Source: Clostridium sp. CS001 (GTDB taxonomy: Bacteria > Bacillota > Clostridia > Clostridiales > Clostridiaceae). From it: DNA of 64,000 nt. The stretch is taken from contig NZ_JAIZZN010000008.1 in assembly GCF_020443565.1 (NCBI RefSeq), positions 62,001 through 126,000 on the forward strand, written 5' to 3'. The notes beneath the pieces are model-generated. The model saw nothing but the letters and a program-made list of their open reading frames with translations, made no database searches and was not told where the DNA came from. Positions 1-8,698 of this stretch are shown here, one piece after another; the stretch's first letter is position 1, and the number at the start of each line of letters is the position of its first letter. A program made the translations under genes and the position numbers.

Positions 1-603
1 TTAGTTAACATTCCTGATGCAGATAAAAGGGCTCATCAGTATCCACATGAATTTTCAGGTGGAATGAGACAAAGAGCTATGATAGCTATAGCACTTGCTT
101 GTAATCCTAAAATACTTATAGCAGATGAACCAACAACGGCGCTGGATGTTACAATACAATCTCAAATAATGGAACTTATTGCAGACCTTCAAGAAAAACT
201 TGGAACTGCAGTTATTCTTGTAACTCATGATTTGGGAGTTGTAGCAGACGTTGCAGATAGAATACAAGTAATGTATGCAGGACAAATAATAGAGCATGGA
301 ACAATAGATGAAATATTTAAAAATCCGCAGCATCCATATACTTGGGCACTACTTCAATCAGTTCCAAGGTTGGATACAAAGAACAAAGGTAAGCTTTATT
401 CATTAAAAGGAACGCCACCGGATTTACTTAAACCACCAGTAGGATGTTCCTTTGCAGCAAGATGTGAATATTGTATGCAAATATGTAGGGAAGAAATGCC
501 AGAAGTTACAACCTTAAGTGAAAACCATGAAGTTTGCTGTTGGTTAAAACATTCTATGGCACCAAAGGTTGATATTCCTGAAGCGTTAAGAGGTGGCAAA
601 TAA
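1..603 (+). CDS. oppD: Oligopeptide ABC transporter ATPase OppD, C-terminal part
   Basis: The frame is open from base 1, so the start codon, Walker A and N-terminal third lie outside the window. Visible in order are the ABC signature ([10 protein letters not shown], near base 50), Walker B with [11 protein letters not shown], the switch histidine (THDLG) and the C-terminal OppD/DppD extension with spaced cysteines ([14 protein letters not shown]). In this family the protein powers uptake of di- or oligopeptides with OppF. Its stop codon overlaps the oppF start by one base, so the two are translationally coupled. The permease genes are presumably upstream of the window. The oppD versus dppD name cannot be settled from sequence alone. 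Confidence 0.93.
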   Translation, partial: LVNIPDADKRAHQYPHEFSGGMRQRAMIAIALACNPKILIADEPTTALDVTIQSQIMELIADLQEKLGTAVILVTHDLGVVADVADRIQVMYAGQIIEHGTIDEIFKNPQHPYTWALLQSVPRLDTKNKGKLYSLKGTPPDLLKPPVGCSFAARCEYCMQICREEMPEVTTLSENHEVCCWLKHSMAPKVDIPEALRGGK

Positions 604-1565
604 TGGGTAACAATAATGAAATTTTAATTGAAGTTAAAAATCTAAAAAAGTATTTTCAAGTTGGCAAAAATGCTACATTAAAAGCAGTTGATGATGTTAG
701 TTTTTTTATAAGAAAAGGTGAAACATTAGGACTTGTTGGAGAATCTGGTTGCGGAAAAACTACCTGTGGAAGAACAGTAATGGGTATGTATAGTGCAACT
801 GCTGGAGATGTTCTATTTGATGGAATTGATGTTCATAAATTAGATAAGAAGGCGAAAAAAGATTTTGCAAGAAGAGCACAAATAATATTCCAAGACCCTT
901 ATGCTTCATTAAACCCAAGAATGACTGTTGGGGATATAATTGGTGAGGGTATAGATATTCATAATATTTATACTGGACAAAAAAGAACCAATAGAATATA
1001 TGAACTCTTACAATTAGTAGGACTTAATAAAGAGCATGGATCAAGATTTCCACATGAATTCTCAGGTGGACAAAGACAAAGAATAGGAATAGCAAGAGCA
1101 CTAGCTATAGAACCAGAATTTATAGTATGTGATGAGCCCATTTCAGCTCTTGACGTTTCGATACAAGCACAAATTGTTAATTTACTTATACAACTTCAAC
1201 AGGAATTAGGCTTAACTTATTTATTTATAGCTCATGACTTATCCATGGTTAAGCACATATCAGATAGGGTAGGAGTAATGTATCTTGGATCAATGGTAGA
1301 ACTTGCAAGTAGTCACGACCTTTATGAAAAACCACTGCATCCATATACACAAGCGCTGTTATCAGCAATACCTGTACCGGACCCAGAAGTTGAAAGAAAC
1401 AAAACAAGAATTAAATTAGAAGGTGAAGTTCCGAGTCCTATAAACCCAAAACCAGGCTGTAGATTTGCGCCTAGATGTAGATATGCAAAGCCTATTTGTA
1501 GTGAACAAACACCAATTCTTAAAGAAGTAGAAAAAGAGCATTATGTTGCTTGTCATTTATTTTAA
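603..1565 (+). CDS. oppF: Oligopeptide ABC transporter ATPase OppF
   Basis: Complete 320-residue second ATPase of the peptide importer. Walker A is GESGCGKTT (residues 46-54), the signature [15 protein letters not shown] lies near 153-167, Walker B FIVCDEPISALD near 173-184 and the switch His in AHDLS. The C-terminal oligopeptide domain has the usual Cys pattern (GCRFAPRCRYAKPIC). In the family OppD and OppF form a heterodimer that drives the OppBC channel. The ATG overlaps the oppD stop (TAATG). The gene is closely related to the second oppF of this window (29865-30830), so the genome holds at least two opp systems. Confidence 0.95.
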   Translation: MGNNNEILIEVKNLKKYFQVGKNATLKAVDDVSFFIRKGETLGLVGESGCGKTTCGRTVMGMYSATAGDVLFDGIDVHKLDKKAKKDFARRAQIIFQDPYASLNPRMTVGDIIGEGIDIHNIYTGQKRTNRIYELLQLVGLNKEHGSRFPHEFSGGQRQRIGIARALAIEPEFIVCDEPISALDVSIQAQIVNLLIQLQQELGLTYLFIAHDLSMVKHISDRVGVMYLGSMVELASSHDLYEKPLHPYTQALLSAIPVPDPEVERNKTRIKLEGEVPSPINPKPGCRFAPRCRYAKPICSEQTPILKEVEKEHYVACHLF

Positions 1566-1914
1566 GAAATTTACTTGTATAAAATACAGGGAAGGTTCAA
1601 AATATTTAGTAAGATAACTTTAAGTTTAACTGTAATTTCTATATTCAGAAAGTTACACTTGATTTTCTGAAATATATAGTATATTATGAATATATGAATT
1701 TTAGTAGTTTCTAAAGCAAAAGTATTCTGAATATATCAAATATAAAAAACAAACTGAACATGATGTATTTGATGTAACAAAGCTAGATAGGTTATATTAT
1801 CAATTTATTTTAGTAAAAATTATATTGATAATAAATATATACTTATTGTTAAGTTTGACAGTAGGAGTTTAGACATTCTTATTATGAACTAACATATTAA
1901 AGGGGGGTTTTTTC
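1566..1914 (+). promoter_or_regulatory. 349-bp leader between oppF and oppA
   Basis: No gene is seen here. An inverted repeat with arms TCAGAAA (1645-1651) and TTTCTGA (1664-1670), extendable outward with a one-base bulge, could end or trim the oppF transcript but has no clear U-tract. A TTGACA box at 1855-1860 with TATTAT at 1880-1885 (19-bp gap) is the best promoter candidate for oppA. The Shine-Dalgarno AGGGGGG precedes the GTG start. Confidence 0.4.
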
Positions 1915-3612
1915 GTGAAAACAAAAAGATTAATGGCCACTTTATTAACACTTTCACTAACAGCTTCAGTTGCACTTGTAGGTTGTGGAAAAAAAGCTGA
2001 AGAACCAAAAACTACAACACCAGGCACAGCAGTTGAATCTAAAATGGACAAAGATCAATTTTTAAATGGCGTTATGAACGCTGAACCAAAATCACTTGAC
2101 GCATCAATTGCAACTGATTTATACGCATCAGAAACTTTAGTTAACTGTATGGAAGGTTTAACTAGAATTGAGCAAGATGACACTGGTAAAGATGTTATAA
2201 AAGAAGCAGGAGCAGAAAAGTGGGAAACTAATGCAGATAAAACTGTATGGACATTCCATTTAAGAGATTATAAGTGGAGTGATGATAAAGCAGTAACCGC
2301 TAAGGATTTTGAATTTGCAATTAAAAGAGCTCTTGATCCAAAAGTTGGTTCAACATATGCATTTATTTTATTCCCTATAAAAAATGCTCAAGCATATAAT
2401 TCTTCAAAGGCTAAGCCTGAAGAAGTAGGAGTAAAAGCATTAGATGATAAGACATTAGAATTTACATTAGAAAAAGCATGTCCATACTTCTTAGATTTAA
2501 CTTACTTTAAAGTTATGTATCCACAAAGAGAAGACATAGTTAAAGCTAGTGGAGATAAATATGGTACAGAAGCAAACACACTTGTATTTAATGGACCATT
2601 TATATTAAAAAATTGGGCTCATCAAAGTAAAATGGAATTCGAAAAGAATCCAACTTATTGGGATAAAGATTCTGTTAAACTTGAGAAGTTAACTCTTAAT
2701 ATTATAAAAGATGAAACAGCAAGAATGAACTCATTATTTAATGGTACAATAGACAGTGCTGGAGTTAGTAAGCAAGAATGGATAGAAAAATTTACTGCAA
2801 CAGGTAAGTTTGATGTATTGAAAAAGAATGATCCTTCTGCAAATTATACTCACTTCAACCAAAAGGATAAGTATTTTAAAAATGTTAAGATACGTCAGGC
2901 CTTCAGTTTAGCTATAGATAGAGAAGAAACATTAAAGGTAATATATAGAGGTCTTGGTCAACCAGCTTATGGATGGTGCCCACCAACACTTCAAATAGGC
3001 GGAAAAGACTTTAGAGAAACAGTTGGTGTAGAACCACTTAAGAAATTTAAAGATGAGCATCCAGATGCTAAGGCATTGTTAATTGAAGGATTAAAAGAAA
3101 TTGGAGCAGATCCAGATCCAGCAAAAATGGATGTTACTGCATTACAAACAGGAACAGATGCTAGAAATAGAGAAATAGCAGAGTATTCTCAACAAGAGGT
3201 TAAGAAAGTTTTAGGTGTAAACTTAAAAGCAGAATATGTTGAGTTTGCAATATTCCAAAAGAGAACTGATGCTTATGATTATCAAATGGGTAGTTTAGCA
3301 TGGAGTGGAGATTACAACGATCCAAATACATTCTTTGATATGTTTGTAACTGGAGCTAATATTGTTTCAACTGGTTGGTCAAATCCAAAGTATGATGATT
3401 TAGTTAAACAAGCTGCTAATACAACTGATCCAGAAAAGCGAACAGAATTCTTTAAACAAGCAGAACAAATATTGGTAGTAGATGATGCTGTAATAGCTCC
3501 AATCTATTACAGAATGAAAAATACTTTTAGAGCTAAATTCCTAAAAAGAGTTATGTCACCATTATTTGGTGCTAATGACTATAAATATTCTTATACTGAG
3601 GGAAGAAAATAG
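1915..3612 (+). CDS. oppA: Oligopeptide-binding lipoprotein (OppA-type, SBP family 5)
   Basis: 565 residues. The N-terminus is a lipoprotein signal (MKTKRLMATLL...ALVGCG) with the lipidated Cys at residue 25, so the mature protein should be anchored outside the membrane. The body follows the family 5 extracellular solute-binding pattern, including AKDFEFAIKRALDP and the VKIRQAFSLAIDRE helix. It would hand peptides to the Opp permease. The start is GTG, chosen because of the AGGGGGG site about 8 bases upstream and the signal peptide beginning there. It sits downstream of oppDF with its own leader, unlike the second opp operon, where oppA is first; this allows separate, higher expression. Confidence 0.93.
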   Translation: MKTKRLMATLLTLSLTASVALVGCGKKAEEPKTTTPGTAVESKMDKDQFLNGVMNAEPKSLDASIATDLYASETLVNCMEGLTRIEQDDTGKDVIKEAGAEKWETNADKTVWTFHLRDYKWSDDKAVTAKDFEFAIKRALDPKVGSTYAFILFPIKNAQAYNSSKAKPEEVGVKALDDKTLEFTLEKACPYFLDLTYFKVMYPQREDIVKASGDKYGTEANTLVFNGPFILKNWAHQSKMEFEKNPTYWDKDSVKLEKLTLNIIKDETARMNSLFNGTIDSAGVSKQEWIEKFTATGKFDVLKKNDPSANYTHFNQKDKYFKNVKIRQAFSLAIDREETLKVIYRGLGQPAYGWCPPTLQIGGKDFRETVGVEPLKKFKDEHPDAKALLIEGLKEIGADPDPAKMDVTALQTGTDARNREIAEYSQQEVKKVLGVNLKAEYVEFAIFQKRTDAYDYQMGSLAWSGDYNDPNTFFDMFVTGANIVSTGWSNPKYDDLVKQAANTTDPEKRTEFFKQAEQILVVDDAVIAPIYYRMKNTFRAKFLKRVMSPLFGANDYKYSYTEGRK

Positions 3613-3686
3613 TATAATTTAAACTATAAATAAATTATAACAGTATTTTGGAAATCGGTTAAAGAGTAAAATAATTTATCTAAGAT

Positions 3687-3739
3687 AATGAGTATGGAAT
3701 ACATGAGTTATATGTATTCTATGCTCATTATTTTTTTAT
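3687..3739 (+). terminator. Rho-independent terminator after oppA
   Basis: An 18-bp stem (3687-3704 with 3712-3729) pairs fully if two G-U pairs are allowed; a run of seven T follows at 3731-3737. Confidence 0.85.
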
Positions 3740-3798
3740 TATGTATAAAAAAACTGCTAATTGTAAAAAATATAAGTAATATAGTAAAAAATATATCT

Positions 3799-3805
3799 CA
3801 TATTA
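3799..3805 (+). promoter_or_regulatory. Possible sigma-G type -10 (CATATTA) for the SASP gene
   Basis: CATATTA matches the forespore sigma-G -10 pattern CATnnTA and lies 26 bases before the start codon of a spore-protein gene. No convincing -35 is visible, so this rests mainly on gene identity. Confidence 0.3.
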
Positions 3806-3830
3806 TAATTTTTACAAATGGGAGGATACA

Positions 3831-4070
3831 ATGGGAAAAACACCTTTAAAAAAAGTTATAAAAGCAAAGTTAAGAACAAATAAAGAGCTAACCAAAAATG
3901 AAATGCTAAGAGAAGCGTTAAAATACGAAATAGCAGAAGAATTAGGACTCATAGATAAAATAGATGATTGTGGATGGAGTGGATTAACAGCTGAGGAGAC
4001 AGGAAGAATTGGAGGACTAATGACAAAGAGAAAGAAGATTATAAATCTTCCTAAAAACAAAGATTTTTAA
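3831..4070 (+). CDS. Small acid-soluble spore protein, alpha/beta type (SspF/Ssp4-like)
   Basis: 79 residues. The core ALKYEIAEELGLIDKI followed by GWSGLTAEETGRIGG and LMTKR is the alpha/beta SASP pattern, closest in style to the SspF / clostridial Ssp4 branch, with a longer basic N-terminus (MGKTPLKKVIKAKLR) than the major SASPs. Such proteins coat spore DNA and protect it from UV, heat and chemicals. The gene is monocistronic, with GGAGG six bases before the ATG and a terminator right behind. The forespore sigma-G regulon is the expected control. It shows the organism forms spores. Confidence 0.85.
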   Translation: MGKTPLKKVIKAKLRTNKELTKNEMLREALKYEIAEELGLIDKIDDCGWSGLTAEETGRIGGLMTKRKKIINLPKNKDF

Positions 4071-4092
4071 ACTAACAGGTAAATACTTTGGA

Positions 4093-4138
4093 CAATAGTT
4101 GGTGTATAGGTTAAAATGTTATATACCATTATTGTTTT
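4093..4138 (+). terminator. Terminator after the SASP gene
   Basis: Stem 4093-4108 (CAATA..TGGTGTATA) pairs with 4122-4134 (TATACCA..TATTG); a T-rich tail TTGTTTTAA follows. Confidence 0.75.
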
Positions 4139-4144
4139 AACGAC

Positions 4145-4238
4145 ATTTCAGAAGGAAAGAATCCACTTTCTACAAAATGAAGTTATATCCAATAACAAAG
4201 TGAAAACTTTATGGGAAGTCTAAATCTCCTTCTGAAGT
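4145..4238 (+). ncRNA. Structured leader candidate upstream of the methyltransferase gene
   Basis: A closing stem of 12 bp (4145-4156 with 4227-4238, one G-U) encloses a 6-bp stem CACTTT/AAAGTG (4164-4169 with 4197-4202), which itself encloses GTTAT/ATAAC (4182-4186 with 4192-4196, loop ATCCA). A further hairpin ACTT/AAGT (4206-4209 with 4216-4219) has loop TATGGG, able to pair with the TCCA of the other loop. It lies between a terminator and a start codon, as a cis-regulatory RNA would. I do not recognise it as a known riboswitch class. Confidence 0.4.
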
Positions 4239-4286
4239 CTTTAATATGCAAGCTTCGAAGAAGATGATTTAAAGGGGAAGTGTAAT

Positions 4287-5024
4287 ATGGATTGTTACAA
4301 AGATTTTGCACAGATATATGATGAATTAATTAATTCGGATATTGATTATAAAGCATGGGCTTCAAACATTTTATTTATCTGCAAAGAAAATAACATTGAC
4401 ATGGAGAACTATCTGGATTTGGCCTGTGGCACGGGAAATCTTACTGTACAAATAGCAAGTGAATTTAAAAATGCATTTGCAGTAGATTTATCTCCTGAAA
4501 TGTTAAGTCAAGCTGAAATGAAGATAAGGAATGCTCAGATAAAAGTAAGATTAGTATGCCAAGATATTTGTGAATTGAATTTGAACAATGACTTTAACCT
4601 CATAACTTGTTGCTTAGATTCTAGCAACTATATATTGGAGAAAGAAAATTTCAAGAAATATTTAGTAGGTGTCTATAGTTTGTTGAAAAAGGATGGTTTA
4701 TTTATCTTTGATATTAATTCTTATTATAAACTTACCACTATACTTGGAAATAACACATATAATTATGATAATGATGATGTTGTGTATATTTGGGAAAATT
4801 ATTTAGAAAATGATGTAGTGGATATGAGCCTAACCTTTTTTGTAAAAGATGGACAAGTATATAGAAGGTTTGACGAGCAACATTCGCAAAGGGCTTACAC
4901 TGAAGAATATATAGAAGGGTTGCTAGATGAAATAGGATTTGGGATAGTTAAAAAAATGGATAAGTATGAAGATAAAACAGTAAGTGATAAAACAGAACGA
5001 ATATGTTATGTATTGAAAAAATAA
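4287..5024 (+). CDS. Class I SAM-dependent methyltransferase
   Basis: 245 residues with a Rossmann methyltransferase fold. Motif I is LDLACGTGNLT (about residues 43-53), the acidic ribose-binding position is AVDLSPEML, and the post-motif region LITCCLDSSNYIL is followed by a C-terminal beta extension. The best overall resemblance is to the clostridial group of small-molecule methyltransferases with the N-terminal pattern DFAQIYDELI. The substrate cannot be told. The start has AAAGGGGAAG upstream. The unusual structured leader at 4145-4238 may regulate it. hslO follows 50 bases later and may be co-transcribed. Confidence 0.85.
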   Translation: MDCYKDFAQIYDELINSDIDYKAWASNILFICKENNIDMENYLDLACGTGNLTVQIASEFKNAFAVDLSPEMLSQAEMKIRNAQIKVRLVCQDICELNLNNDFNLITCCLDSSNYILEKENFKKYLVGVYSLLKKDGLFIFDINSYYKLTTILGNNTYNYDNDDVVYIWENYLENDVVDMSLTFFVKDGQVYRRFDEQHSQRAYTEEYIEGLLDEIGFGIVKKMDKYEDKTVSDKTERICYVLKK

Positions 5025-5032
5025 GATAAATA

Positions 5033-5052
5033 AGGGCGATGATTACACTGCC
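5033..5052 (+). repeat. Small hairpin before hslO
   Basis: GGGC (5033-5036) pairs with GCCC (5049-5052) around a 12-base loop, just ahead of the hslO ribosome site. The stem is short, so it may have no function. Confidence 0.3.
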
Positions 5053-5074
5053 CAGGTTATAGGAGGAATAGTAT

Positions 5075-5956
5075 ATGGATAAATTAGTTAGAGCTACTGC
5101 GAAAGAAGGTCAGGTTAGGATTATTGCGGCCATAACTACTGAGCTAGTAAATGAGGGAGTTACAATGCATCAATGTGCACCTACGGGAGCAGCTGCCTTT
5201 GGTAGAATGTTAACAGCGGGTACTCTTATGGGAACTTTGCTAAAGTCAAGTCAAGATAGCTTAACAATGCAGATAGATGGTGGAGGAGAAGCTAAGGGAG
5301 TGCTTGTAACTGCACATGCAGATTCAAGTGTAAAAGGGTACATAGGGAATCCTAATGTAGATTTACCTGCAAATAGCAAGGGTAAGCTTGATGTAAGTGG
5401 TGCTATAGGTAAAGATGGTTACTTGCGAGTTATACGAGACATGGGACTAAGGGAACCATACATAGGTCAAGTTCCAATTTACACAGGGGAAATTGGAGAT
5501 GACTTAGCTTACTACTTTACTGTCTCAGAACAAACACCTTCAGCTGTAGGTCTTGGAGTTTTAGTTGATATAGATATGAGCATTAAAGCAGCGGGAGGGT
5601 TTATAATCCAAATGATGCCTGGTGCAGATGAATTTTTAGCTGATATAATAACATACAGACTTGAAGAAATTCCATCTATTACTGAATTTATATCAAAGGG
5701 TATGACTATTGAAGAAATTTTGGAGTTTATCTTTGAAGATATGGGACTTAAAATACACGAAGAGGTTAAACCAACCTATAAATGTGATTGTACTAGAGAA
5801 AGAGTTGAGAAGGCATTAATAAGCATAGGCAAAAAAGACTTAGAAGAATTATATAATGATGGAAAAACAGAAGAAATTAAATGTCATTTTTGCAATAAGA
5901 ACTATGAATTTAATCATGAAGACATCGGACAATTACTGGAAAGTGTTAATTCATAG
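5075..5956 (+). CDS. hslO: Hsp33 redox-regulated chaperonin
   Basis: 293 residues, the usual Hsp33 length. The N-terminal body carries the family pattern ([47 protein letters not shown]). The C-terminal redox switch has C237-x-C239 and C270-x2-C273, the four zinc-binding cysteines. Under oxidation Hsp33 forms disulfides, releases zinc and holds unfolded cytosolic proteins. The ATG has an AGGAGGA site 6-7 bases upstream. A 50-base gap with a small hairpin separates it from the methyltransferase gene. Confidence 0.96.
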   Translation: MDKLVRATAKEGQVRIIAAITTELVNEGVTMHQCAPTGAAAFGRMLTAGTLMGTLLKSSQDSLTMQIDGGGEAKGVLVTAHADSSVKGYIGNPNVDLPANSKGKLDVSGAIGKDGYLRVIRDMGLREPYIGQVPIYTGEIGDDLAYYFTVSEQTPSAVGLGVLVDIDMSIKAAGGFIIQMMPGADEFLADIITYRLEEIPSITEFISKGMTIEEILEFIFEDMGLKIHEEVKPTYKCDCTRERVEKALISIGKKDLEELYNDGKTEEIKCHFCNKNYEFNHEDIGQLLESVNS

Positions 5957-5973
5957 ATAAAAATTTATTTTTA

Positions 5974-6018
5974 ACGACATCCTCATATATATTTCAGAAC
6001 ATATATGAGGATGTTGTA
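5974..6018 (+). terminator. Hairpin after hslO
   Basis: About 15 bp of stem (GACATCCTCATATAT, from 5976, with ATATATGAGGATGTT at 6001-6015). The downstream side has a weak T-tract (TGTATATATT); T-rich DNA on the upstream side is not opposite a leftward gene. Confidence 0.6.
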
Positions 6019-6104
6019 TATATTATAATGTGTAGGAAAATAAAGCAAACTCGACAATTGAAGAGTATAATCGAAACAATTAGATATACTCACTATATTT
6101 ATTG

Positions 6105-6133
6105 TTGACAATCGTAAGGAAATTTTGTAATAT
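6105..6133 (+). promoter_or_regulatory. Possible upstream promoter of the tRNA cluster (P1)
   Basis: TTGACA at 6105-6110, a 17-bp gap, and TAATAT at 6128-6133. A second, nearer promoter lies at 6198; tandem promoters are common for stable RNA genes. Confidence 0.4.
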
Positions 6134-6197
6134 ATAAATGTACTCAGCAGCTAAGAAGAGAATATCAAAATAGTAAAACAGTTTACATACAAAGATG

Positions 6198-6226
6198 TTG
6201 ACAAGTTTTATAAAATGATGTACTAT
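6198..6226 (+). promoter_or_regulatory. Promoter of the tRNA cluster (P2)
   Basis: Perfect TTGACA at 6198-6203, a 17-bp gap and TACTAT at 6221-6226, ending 24 bases before the first tRNA. Confidence 0.65.
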
Positions 6227-6249
6227 ATAGTAGTTGAATAAATATATGT

Positions 6250-6325
6250 GGGAGCATAGCTCAGCTGGGAGAGCATCTGCCTTACAAGCAGAGGGTCACA
6301 GGTTCGAACCCTGTTGTTCCCACCA
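6250..6325 (+). tRNA. tRNA-Val (anticodon TAC)
   Basis: 76 bases with encoded CCA. Acceptor GGGAGCA pairs with TGTTCCC (one G-U), anticodon stem TCTGC/GCAGA with loop CTTACAA, T arm ACAGG-TTCGAAC-CCTGT. First of five tRNAs in one transcription unit. Confidence 0.96.
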
Positions 6326-6330
6326 CATAT

Positions 6331-6407
6331 GGCCCAGTGGCTCAGTTGGTTAGAGTGCCGCCCTGTCACGGCGGAGGTCGACGGTTCGAGTCCGTTCTGG
6401 GTCGCCA
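6331..6407 (+). tRNA. tRNA-Asp (anticodon GTC)
   Basis: 77 bases with encoded CCA. Acceptor GGCCCAG/CTGGGTC, anticodon stem CCGCC/GGCGG with loop CTGTCAC, and a standard T arm with TTCGAGT. It starts five bases after the Val gene. Confidence 0.96.
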
Positions 6408-6437
6408 TTTAAATTTAATAATTTAAAAAAGTAATAG

Positions 6438-6513
<76 letters not shown>

Positions 6514-6519
6514 AATGTT

Positions 6520-6594
6520 GCGGGAGTGGCTCAGTGGTAGAGCGTCACCTTGCCAAGGTGAACGTCGCGAGTTCGAATCTCGTCTTCCGCTCCA
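6520..6594 (+). tRNA. tRNA-Gly (anticodon GCC)
   Basis: 75 bases with encoded CCA. Acceptor GCGGGAG/CTTCCGC, anticodon loop CTTGCCA, T loop TTCGAAT. Confidence 0.96.
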
Positions 6595-6605
6595 ATTACA
6601 TTAAT

Positions 6606-6680
6606 GGCGCTATAGCCAAGTGGTAAGGTCAAGGTCTGCAAAACCTTTATTCCCCGGTTCAAATCCGGGTGGCGCCTCCA
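6606..6680 (+). tRNA. tRNA-Cys (anticodon GCA)
   Basis: 75 bases with encoded CCA. Acceptor GGCGCTA/TGGCGCC, anticodon stem AAGGT/ACCTT with loop CTGCAAA, T loop TTCAAAT. Confidence 0.96.
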
Positions 6681-6693
6681 AAATAATAAGAAG

Positions 6694-6735
6694 TAGTCTA
6701 AATGCTGATATTTCAGTAGATAGGCTATTTTTTTA
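6694..6735 (+). terminator. Terminator of the tRNA cluster
   Basis: TAGTCTA (6694-6700) pairs with TAGGCTA (6721-6727) with one G-U; a smaller CTGA/TCAG stem sits inside; seven T follow. Confidence 0.8.
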
Positions 6736-6787
6736 TTTATACTCATTTCAGATATGGATTTATGTGGAACTAATGTTGTACCTTTGA

Positions 6788-6793
6788 TATAAT
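6788..6793 (+). promoter_or_regulatory. -10 box TATAAT before the 198-residue membrane protein
   Basis: Perfect TATAAT about 56 bases before the chosen start; the -35 region (TGGAAC, 6765-6770) is poor. Confidence 0.45.
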
Positions 6794-6848
6794 TGAATGT
6801 AGGTTAATCTATAATTGTAAGTTATTGCACATTAAAGGGGGGATACAA

Positions 6849-7445
6849 TTGATTTCTAGTAGAAAGGTTAATTATATTATTCCCATGTATGCTATTTGTT
6901 GTATTATAATCGCTTTAATAATTGCATGGACTAATGTTAGGTTTTTTGAAGCTGAGCTAAAAGAACAGGATATAAAGGTGTTCTCTAAGATTAAAGAGTT
7001 TAACAAGAATAAGGGTGAAATCAATAGTAGTTACATGAATCGAGTTGAAGAAATAGTCCTCGAGGATGATTTGGTAATTATATATGATTATGAGAATAAT
7101 AAAGTAATTGATAGTATTAATGTTGTTGTTGGTGGGCAATTTGAAGAGCAAGTTCATAAATCAATAGAAATTAATAGTAAGAGGATAAGATTAGATAGTG
7201 GTAAGTTGGAGTTAAATAAAAACACATATATTCAGAATATAAATTTAAAAATTGATGATATATCTTGTGATAATGTGGGAGATGGATACCTCCTTTATTA
7301 CATACCAAAATGGATGGTTAGAGAGAATTATATGCTTAAAAGATTACTACAGGCCATTTCTATAAGTTGTTTTTTTTCAGCAATGACTATATGGTTATTT
7401 GATAAGCAAATTAAGAAACTGACTAATATAAGCAAGAGTAGTTAG
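6849..7445 (+). CDS. Membrane protein with an extracytoplasmic domain, unknown function
   Basis: 198 residues from a TTG start, chosen because AAAGGGGGG ends six bases before it; an in-frame TTG at 6825 lies upstream of that ribosome site. A transmembrane segment at about residues 8-27 (IIPMYAICCIIIALIIAW) is followed by a roughly 135-residue polar region and a second membrane segment near residues 165-190. This is the layout of a sensor-kinase input region (TM, outside domain, TM), but no kinase or signalling domain follows. I do not recognise the family. It has its own TATAAT promoter and converges on the gene at 7861-8556. Confidence 0.6.
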   Translation: MISSRKVNYIIPMYAICCIIIALIIAWTNVRFFEAELKEQDIKVFSKIKEFNKNKGEINSSYMNRVEEIVLEDDLVIIYDYENNKVIDSINVVVGGQFEEQVHKSIEINSKRIRLDSGKLELNKNTYIQNINLKIDDISCDNVGDGYLLYYIPKWMVRENYMLKRLLQAISISCFFSAMTIWLFDKQIKKLTNISKSS

Positions 7446-7596
7446 GAAAAAATTTAGCGTATAATGTTCTTAACTTGTATAGCTGGTTTATTGGCTTAGC
7501 CTATGATCATTTATGTTTATAGTATCCTCTCTATAAACTGATAAGCTAAAATCTCGAAGCGGTTTATATCTTCTAAAATAATAATTGCTTTTTAAA

Positions 7597-7842
7597 CTAA
7601 CGATTTTTCATATATTATGCTAACAAAAGTATATGTTGAGCAGAATGCATTTGAACAAGCCTTAGCAATTCTTAATTTATTTTATTTTCAGCCGCGTTAA
7701 GAAAAATATATGTTTGAGCGATAGCGAGTTTATATTTTTTAGCAGCTGCAAATAAAATAAATTTTAGAATTGCTTGGCGCAGTGAAAGCATTCCAGCAAC
7801 ATATTCTTTTCGTTATAGCATAATATATGAAAAAACTCTTAG
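7597..7842. repeat. 246-bp imperfect palindrome between convergent genes
   Basis: The left half (CTAA..TTTTTCATATATTATGC from 7597) reappears reversed on the right (GCATAATATATGAAAAA..TTAG to 7842). About 90 bp per arm align at roughly 75-80% identity by eye, including AGCAATTCT/AGAATTGCT and the ATTTATTTTATTT/AAATAAAATAAAT blocks. A short inner stem surrounds GAGCGATAGCGAG. The ends mirror each other down to CTAA/TTAG. It could be a MITE-like mobile repeat or a large bidirectional terminator or RNA. It encodes no protein. Confidence 0.75.
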
Positions 7843-7860
7843 ATTAGAATATCGCGTACC

Positions 7861-8556
7861 CTAGACTCTAAAGATGCTCCCCCTATCAACCAGCTTCCCA
7901 TTTCTTAAAAATACAGGTTCTACCTTGTGTTTCTTTAAAAACTTCAAAACTTCTTTTCCGTATAAATAATAATCTAAATGACCATAGAAAGCTAAGACGT
8001 TATCGCAAAGAAGGCCTGTAGCACCGCCGATAAAGCCATAATTAAGTCCAGGAAGAAGAATATCACCAGGAGGAACTAATAGGATATCTATTCCCTCTAC
8101 AATTAGTGCCTTAGCAATAGATATGTCACTGGTAATAGCTGCATGATTATTTACAATACAGGTAGAACACTTTGTGTAACCTTGTTTTATATTTACTAAT
8201 TTTTTGCTTTTTACTAAGGATAAAAGGTTAGTATCAGTGAATTTAATTGAGTGGACAAAAAGGTTGCCCATACTTAATGAATTAAGAAATATATTGTAAG
8301 GATATTTGATCTGTAAAGCTGAAGTAGATTTATAAACCACATAATTTAATAATTCTAAGTTCTTTATAAATTCACTGTTCATATTTTTGTGTACTATAAT
8401 ATTGTTGCCTGTAATATGCATTAGCATATCAGGATGACCACATACAGCATCGTATAGAAGATTGCTAGGTGGACATATAAGCAAGTGATATCCCATTGAA
8501 ACTAAAGATTCTGTTTCTTCGTTATGAATTCTAAAATCAACAATAACACTCTTCAT
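7861..8556 (-). CDS. Conserved clostridial protein, possibly pentein/GME-fold (DUF6873-like)
   Basis: 231 residues, no signal peptide or membrane segment. Conserved-looking blocks are KQGYTKCSTCIV, NNHAAITSDISIAKAL, LPGLNYGFIGGATG and LAFYGHLD. The alternation of Cys, Asn/His, GG and GHxD blocks recalls pentein (amidinotransferase-type) folds, and I associate this pattern with the uncharacterised DUF6873 GME-fold family. That is a weak recollection, not a search result. No substrate can be named. It is transcribed away from ytxC; before the IS607 insertion the two were divergent neighbours. Confidence 0.6.
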   Translation of the reverse strand: MKSVIVDFRIHNEETESLVSMGYHLLICPPSNLLYDAVCGHPDMLMHITGNNIIVHKNMNSEFIKNLELLNYVVYKSTSALQIKYPYNIFLNSLSMGNLFVHSIKFTDTNLLSLVKSKKLVNIKQGYTKCSTCIVNNHAAITSDISIAKALIVEGIDILLVPPGDILLPGLNYGFIGGATGLLCDNVLAFYGHLDYYLYGKEVLKFLKKHKVEPVFLRNGKLVDRGSIFRV

Positions 8557-8698
8557 GTAAACACTCCTATTTTGAATATATATTTATAAATTTATAATTT
8601 GTTTTATAACATAAAGCTATTCCAAATTGCAATATGTCGATAATTGTTTAATTGATTTTTGCATATACATTATTATTACACACATACTATCTTATGAG

